Shown here one piece after another: positions 60,570 through 64,000 of a stretch of 64,000 nt of DNA. Each line of letters begins with the position of its first letter. Within the stretch, counting starts at the first letter, position 1. The notes under the pieces were generated by a model, which ran no database searches, was not told the origin of the DNA, and saw nothing but the letters and a program-made list of their open reading frames with translations. Source of the DNA: Bacillota bacterium (lineage in GTDB: Bacteria; Bacillota; UBA4882; UBA8346); the NCBI GenBank assembly GCA_023401925.1, contig JAEXDA010000039.1, forward strand, positions 86,277 through 150,276. The letters are read 5' to 3'. The position numbers and the translations under genes were made by a program.

Positions 60570-62064
60570 AAAGCCCTAATCGTTTGAACTGTTCTTTGGG
60601 GGCGTCGTGGCGGCGCATGGCGGCAATCAAGGCCTTACACATATTCTTTTCGACTTCCCCGTCAAGCATCGGTTTTTCCTGTAGATAGTCGTTTTCAATG
60701 TCAAACAATAAATTTTGTTCCAGCAAGGGACTCCTTTTGTTGAACGACTGGCTCTGATCCCTCATTTGGATAATCTCCCCGGGAATTTTATATACCGGAT
60801 AAGGGGTCCAGGGTAAAAAAGCGCCCATTTCAATACGGCTTAAATCTTTAAGGCAGTCACAATCGAAATACTGGTTTAAAGTCATCGGCATGGCCGTATA
60901 GATATATAACGGATCGTTGGTTTCCCTTGCCGCAGCCCTGAAATAAGTATAGCGCCCGTCGGTGATATTGATGTCTTTTCCGAAATATCCATAAATAGCA
61001 CAATCCCTGATTTTTTCAGCATCTCCTTGAAGCAACGGCAACCAGGATCCGCCATGAAGGGGATTGCCGCAAGCACCGGAATTAATCCCGAAATAATCCA
61101 TCAGGGTAGGAAAAAGATCGATGTTTTGGGTCAGCGCCTGGATGCGGCCGCCACTGGATTGATCTCCGGGAAGATGCAACAGTAAGGGAATATGAAAAAC
61201 TTCATTGTAAGCCGGCATATAGTTTTTAGCCATAAAACCATGCTCTCCCAGCATATATCCATGGTCGGCCGTTAATGCCATTAAAGTATCATCCCAGAGC
61301 CCCTGACGGTCGATGATATCCAATACTTTCCCAAACCAGTGATCGGTCATGGTTAGTAATGCCGCATACCGTTTCCGCAGGTGTTCCAAAGCTTCGGACG
61401 GTAAATTAACCTCCTTATATTCCGGCCATGCGCATAAAGGGCCCTTATAATCATCGCCATATTCCTTCAAATACTCCGGCGGAAAATCAAAAGGCTCATG
61501 GGGATCAAAAACTTCCACCCATAGCAAATAATTATCGGCATCCTTATTATTTTCTAGCCACTGGGCAGCCGCTTGCAAGGTCATCGGCCCGGGATAGTTC
61601 TCCTCCCGCCTAAAATTGGTGCGATTCTGCCAATATTGGGGACTAAACTTGCCAAGGTGAAGGGGAACCGCTTCTTGGTTGACCCGTGATACCCAAGGAT
61701 CGTTTTCCTGCCCCCGGATCAGCTCCCAAGTATCAAATTGTTGGCAATAGTTTTCCCCCCCAATCCGGAAATAATGGTAATGGTCGGTAACAATATGGGA
61801 ATAAACGCCGTTTTGTCGAAGTACTTGCGGCAAAGTACAATCAAAGGGTTCAATCGGGCCCCAGTTGCGTTCCAAGAAATTCAACCGGCCGGTGAAAAGA
61901 TCTCTACGGGCCGGTATACAAGGAGCAGACCCCACCCAATGATTGTCAAATACCACGGAACGCTGGGCGAACCTGGAAATATTCGGCGTTTGAACCCATT
62001 CATTGCCATAAACCGACAAATGCCTGCGGTTAAGCGTATCAAACAAAAATACAATTGCTTTCAT
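60568..62064 (-). CDS. cysteine-type sulfatase (alkaline-phosphatase superfamily) (1)
   Basis: 498 aa. The active-site sequence APCIPARRDLFTGR holds Cys49 in CxPxR, the site changed to formylglycine in active sulfatases. Metal-ligand region at the N-terminus (VFLFDTLNRRHLSVYG) and late motifs MALTADHGYMLGEHGFMAKN and PLLLHLPGDQSSGGR support a full enzyme. There is no signal peptide, so it should act in the cytoplasm on an imported sulfated sugar or other ester. Anaerobes need a radical-SAM maturase (anSME) for the cysteine; none is encoded here. The gene ends in the dispersed repeat. Confidence 0.9.
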   Translation of the reverse strand: MKAIVFLFDTLNRRHLSVYGNEWVQTPNISRFAQRSVVFDNHWVGSAPCIPARRDLFTGRLNFLERNWGPIEPFDCTLPQVLRQNGVYSHIVTDHYHYFRIGGENYCQQFDTWELIRGQENDPWVSRVNQEAVPLHLGKFSPQYWQNRTNFRREENYPGPMTLQAAAQWLENNKDADNYLLWVEVFDPHEPFDFPPEYLKEYGDDYKGPLCAWPEYKEVNLPSEALEHLRKRYAALLTMTDHWFGKVLDIIDRQGLWDDTLMALTADHGYMLGEHGFMAKNYMPAYNEVFHIPLLLHLPGDQSSGGRIQALTQNIDLFPTLMDYFGINSGACGNPLHGGSWLPLLQGDAEKIRDCAIYGYFGKDINITDGRYTYFRAAARETNDPLYIYTAMPMTLNQYFDCDCLKDLSRIEMGAFLPWTPYPVYKIPGEIIQMRDQSQSFNKRSPLLEQNLLFDIENDYLQEKPMLDGEVEKNMCKALIAAMRRHDAPKEQFKRLGL

Positions 62065-62108
62065 AAGGTTCTCATCCTTTCATCATTTCCTTTACCCTGG
62101 TTTTATTA

Positions 62109-62169
62109 AACCTCGATCCGGCAAGTTAAATGTGACTGAGTTTTTGAAGTTACTTGCCGGATTCAAGTT
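62109..62169 (+). repeat. 61-bp dispersed repeat, copy 4
   Basis: Most diverged copy (AACCTCGATCCGGCAAGT, inner part changed, ACTTGCCGGATTCAAGTT). Its right end provides the last codon (ACT) and the TGA stop of the second sulfatase on the minus strand. Confidence 0.9.
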
Positions 62170-63599
62170 AAAACCAATGCCTGATACTCCGGAATAAATG
62201 CGCCAATCCGCTCATCAAAATCCACTACATTTTTTAATCCGGTTGCTTGAAGCATCCTTTCTTGAAATTCCAAGGCCCGCCGGCTAACTTCATCGGGATC
62301 GCAAATCTGGTAAAGCCGCTCTTTACACTGGGCAATTACTTCGTTGATTTCTGGATCACCGGCGGCAGCCGGGATTAAATTATTCATCTCTTGCGGATCA
62401 TCCTCAATGTTGAATAGCTGGCCTTCAGTGCCGACATAATGCACATACTTCCATTGTTGCCAACGGATCATAAACATCCCGGTAGGCATGCCGTGGGCGT
62501 GATATTCGCTGAAAGCAAAATCCCTTGGATAACTCCGGGTATCGCCCTTAATGAGCGGTAACAAACTGGCGCCCTGCAAACCGTGGGGTATTGGGATCCG
62601 CAAGCTATCACAAACAGTCGGTAAGAGATCAGTCAAGGAAACATCATCATGAATCCGTACTCCGCCAGGGATGCCAGGCCCTTTGATCAAAAAAGGGATA
62701 TGCACCGATTCCTCATACATGCAACATTTCCACCATAAGCCATGATGTCCCAGTTGCTCGCCATGATCACTGGTATAAATGACAAAAGTATCTTCAGCTA
62801 AGCCCCGGCGTTCCAGCGTGTCGAGGATTTGGCCCACATGCTGGTCCAGTTCGCCGATAAGAGAGTAATATCCGACATGGGCCTTGCGGATGGTTTCCGT
62901 ATCGATCCGGTCCCCGCTGAAATGTCTTTGCAACACCCGTAACGGCTCATTCAACTCATCGAAAGGGGGTTTGGCTACTTGCGGAATATCGCTCACCAAT
63001 GGATTGTAATAGTCCCAGTATTTCTGTTGATAAAAAAACGGAAAATGGGGCTGGAGAAATCCCACATATAAGACCCACGGCGGGCTTTTTTTCTCTTTCC
63101 GTTCCAGCCAATCCAGAACAAAATGCAATACTTTTTCATCTTCGGATTCCGACTCCCTGGGTCTAATCTTTTCAAAGCGGCTCTTCCCCGTTGGCCTTGG
63201 AATATCCCACCGCCGGAATAAGCTGCTCAAATCCGGCTCCGTATCATATTCGCCTAATCCATGATCTTCAAGCCCCGGATAGATCCCCTTGGGATGAAAA
63301 TGATTTTTACCAACTCCGGTAAACTCATCATAACCGTGTTCCGTCACCAGTTCCGAGAGGCCCTTGACCCGGCCGTCGTAAGGGGTGGCATTATCCCAGG
63401 TTCCCAATTGATTGACAAAATATCCGGTAAAAGCGCTGGCGCGGGCAGGCACGCATAACGGACAAGGAGTATAACAGTTGGTGAAAGTGGCGCCCTCTGA
63501 AGCCAAACGGTCCAGAGCCGGTGTTTGAACAATGGGATGTCCGGAATTACCCATCGCTTGATATGAATGTTCATCGGACATAATCATTACAATATTCAT
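62163..63599 (-). CDS. cysteine-type sulfatase (alkaline-phosphatase superfamily) (2)
   Basis: 478 aa. Metal site MIMSDEHSYQAMGNSGHP; catalytic PLCVPARASAFTGY with Cys49; then VIYTSDHGEQLGHHGLWWKC and HIPFLIKGPGIPGGVR. No signal peptide. Related in build to arylsulfatase/choline-sulfatase-like enzymes, with low similarity to the neighbouring sulfatase, so it is probably not a recent duplicate. It precedes sulfatase 1 on the same strand with a 98-nt gap that contains the repeat. Substrate unknown. Confidence 0.9.
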   Translation of the reverse strand: MNIVMIMSDEHSYQAMGNSGHPIVQTPALDRLASEGATFTNCYTPCPLCVPARASAFTGYFVNQLGTWDNATPYDGRVKGLSELVTEHGYDEFTGVGKNHFHPKGIYPGLEDHGLGEYDTEPDLSSLFRRWDIPRPTGKSRFEKIRPRESESEDEKVLHFVLDWLERKEKKSPPWVLYVGFLQPHFPFFYQQKYWDYYNPLVSDIPQVAKPPFDELNEPLRVLQRHFSGDRIDTETIRKAHVGYYSLIGELDQHVGQILDTLERRGLAEDTFVIYTSDHGEQLGHHGLWWKCCMYEESVHIPFLIKGPGIPGGVRIHDDVSLTDLLPTVCDSLRIPIPHGLQGASLLPLIKGDTRSYPRDFAFSEYHAHGMPTGMFMIRWQQWKYVHYVGTEGQLFNIEDDPQEMNNLIPAAAGDPEINEVIAQCKERLYQICDPDEVSRRALEFQERMLQATGLKNVVDFDERIGAFIPEYQALVLT

Positions 63600-63661
63600 G
63601 GGCGGGCCCCCTGTTATTTTATTTTATGATTATAAAGATAAATCAGCAAACAATTGAAACG

Positions 63662-63854
63662 TTGCCGAAATGAGCGAGTGCGGCGTGATGAGCGGCGTAT
63701 AGCGTCGTCAGTTGGTCGCTCCAGTCCTTCGCGTCCTGTGGACGCGCGCGTACATATTAAGTACGCTTCCGGTCTTCACTTCCCGCCTTCCTAGCTCTAC
63801 TTGCTCCTGACGCCGCAAGTATACTCAATGAAGTTGGCTCTCTCATTTCGGCAA
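63662..63854. repeat. 193-bp segment bounded by perfect 13-bp inverted repeats
   Basis: TTGCCGAAATGAG (63662-63674) and CTCATTTCGGCAA (63842-63854). Inside, GCGGCGT and ACGCCGC near the ends extend the symmetry, and GCGTCC/GGACGC forms a small hairpin. The base composition is more GC-rich than the flanks and no gene was found. The remainder of 63600-64000 shows no recognisable gene. Confidence 0.6.
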
Positions 63855-64000
63855 GCTTTATCCCGGCGCACCACTGTGAAAGCGCCGGATGGCATACTCT
63901 TTTGGCTAAAGTAGGTACCAGAACGATTTTTGTATCTCTTTGTAAATTTGTATCGACTCTAAAATAATGCTGGTTACCCGAGTTTCGGCGCTATACCCAG

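Overview
The window reads as a chromosomal segment of an anaerobic, nitrogen-fixing member of the Bacillota (Firmicutes). The reasons are strong GGAGG-type ribosome binding sites with some TTG/GTG starts, sigma-A-like promoters, a homocitrate synthase split into two genes as in Clostridium pasteurianum, nifI-type PII proteins, and many LacI/ROK/Gfo-Idh sugar genes. No rRNA, tRNA, CRISPR array or intact insertion sequence was seen. The species cannot be named from the sequence alone.

Region 1 (1-6.6 kb, minus strand): a truncated multi-PAS sensor kinase, then a molybdenum-cofactor operon read as moeA-like, moaC, moaA, MOSC protein, XdhC-like protein. The operon has a perfect-consensus promoter and a long leader. 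Region 2 (7.2-12.7 kb): a tiny hydrophobic peptide gene, a 21/42-bp minisatellite, and modCBA (minus). Divergent from modA lie a molbindin gene and two tandem regulators that fuse a helix-turn-helix to a periplasmic-binding-protein-like domain (plus).

Region 3 (12.8-24.9 kb) is the highlight: a complete iron-only nitrogenase operon on the minus strand. It runs anfH, anfD, anfG, anfK, nifB, nifI1, nifI2, nifV-omega, nifV-alpha, a class I glutamine amidotransferase, a split-barrel flavin protein, an AnfO-like gene and an uncharacterised repeat protein. A methyltransferase gene diverges from anfH. The anf promoter, the methyltransferase promoter and the modA promoter carry the same motif, GTTAGTTTTAGTT or a close variant, just downstream of the -10 box. 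Molybdate uptake and the Mo-independent nitrogenase therefore look like one regulon, and the two neighbouring regulators are the obvious candidates to read it.

Region 4 (25-32.3 kb, minus): a sugar ABC transporter with two Gfo/Idh dehydrogenases and two TIM-barrel epimerase/isomerases. Region 5 (32.5-38.2 kb): a kinase/regulator pair (plus), then two TauE/SafE permeases and a LarA-like protein (minus). Region 6 (38.2-46.9 kb, minus): glycolytic and sugar-phosphate genes (triosephosphate isomerase-like, phosphofructokinase, LacI regulator, mannose-6-P isomerase, glucose-6-P isomerase, class II aldolase, ROK regulator).

Region 7 (47-60.4 kb): two more copies of the same 7-TM kinase/LuxR-like regulator pair, around a NitT/TauT-type ABC transporter, a second solute-binding protein without its own transporter, and two chemoreceptors. 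Region 8 (60.5-64 kb): two cysteine-type sulfatases, then about 400 bp without a recognisable gene. Two dispersed repeat families (four copies of about 62 bp, two copies of 103 bp) and two 21-bp minisatellites lie between genes. In three cases the repeat lies over the stop codon of the adjacent gene or directly abuts and touches it.
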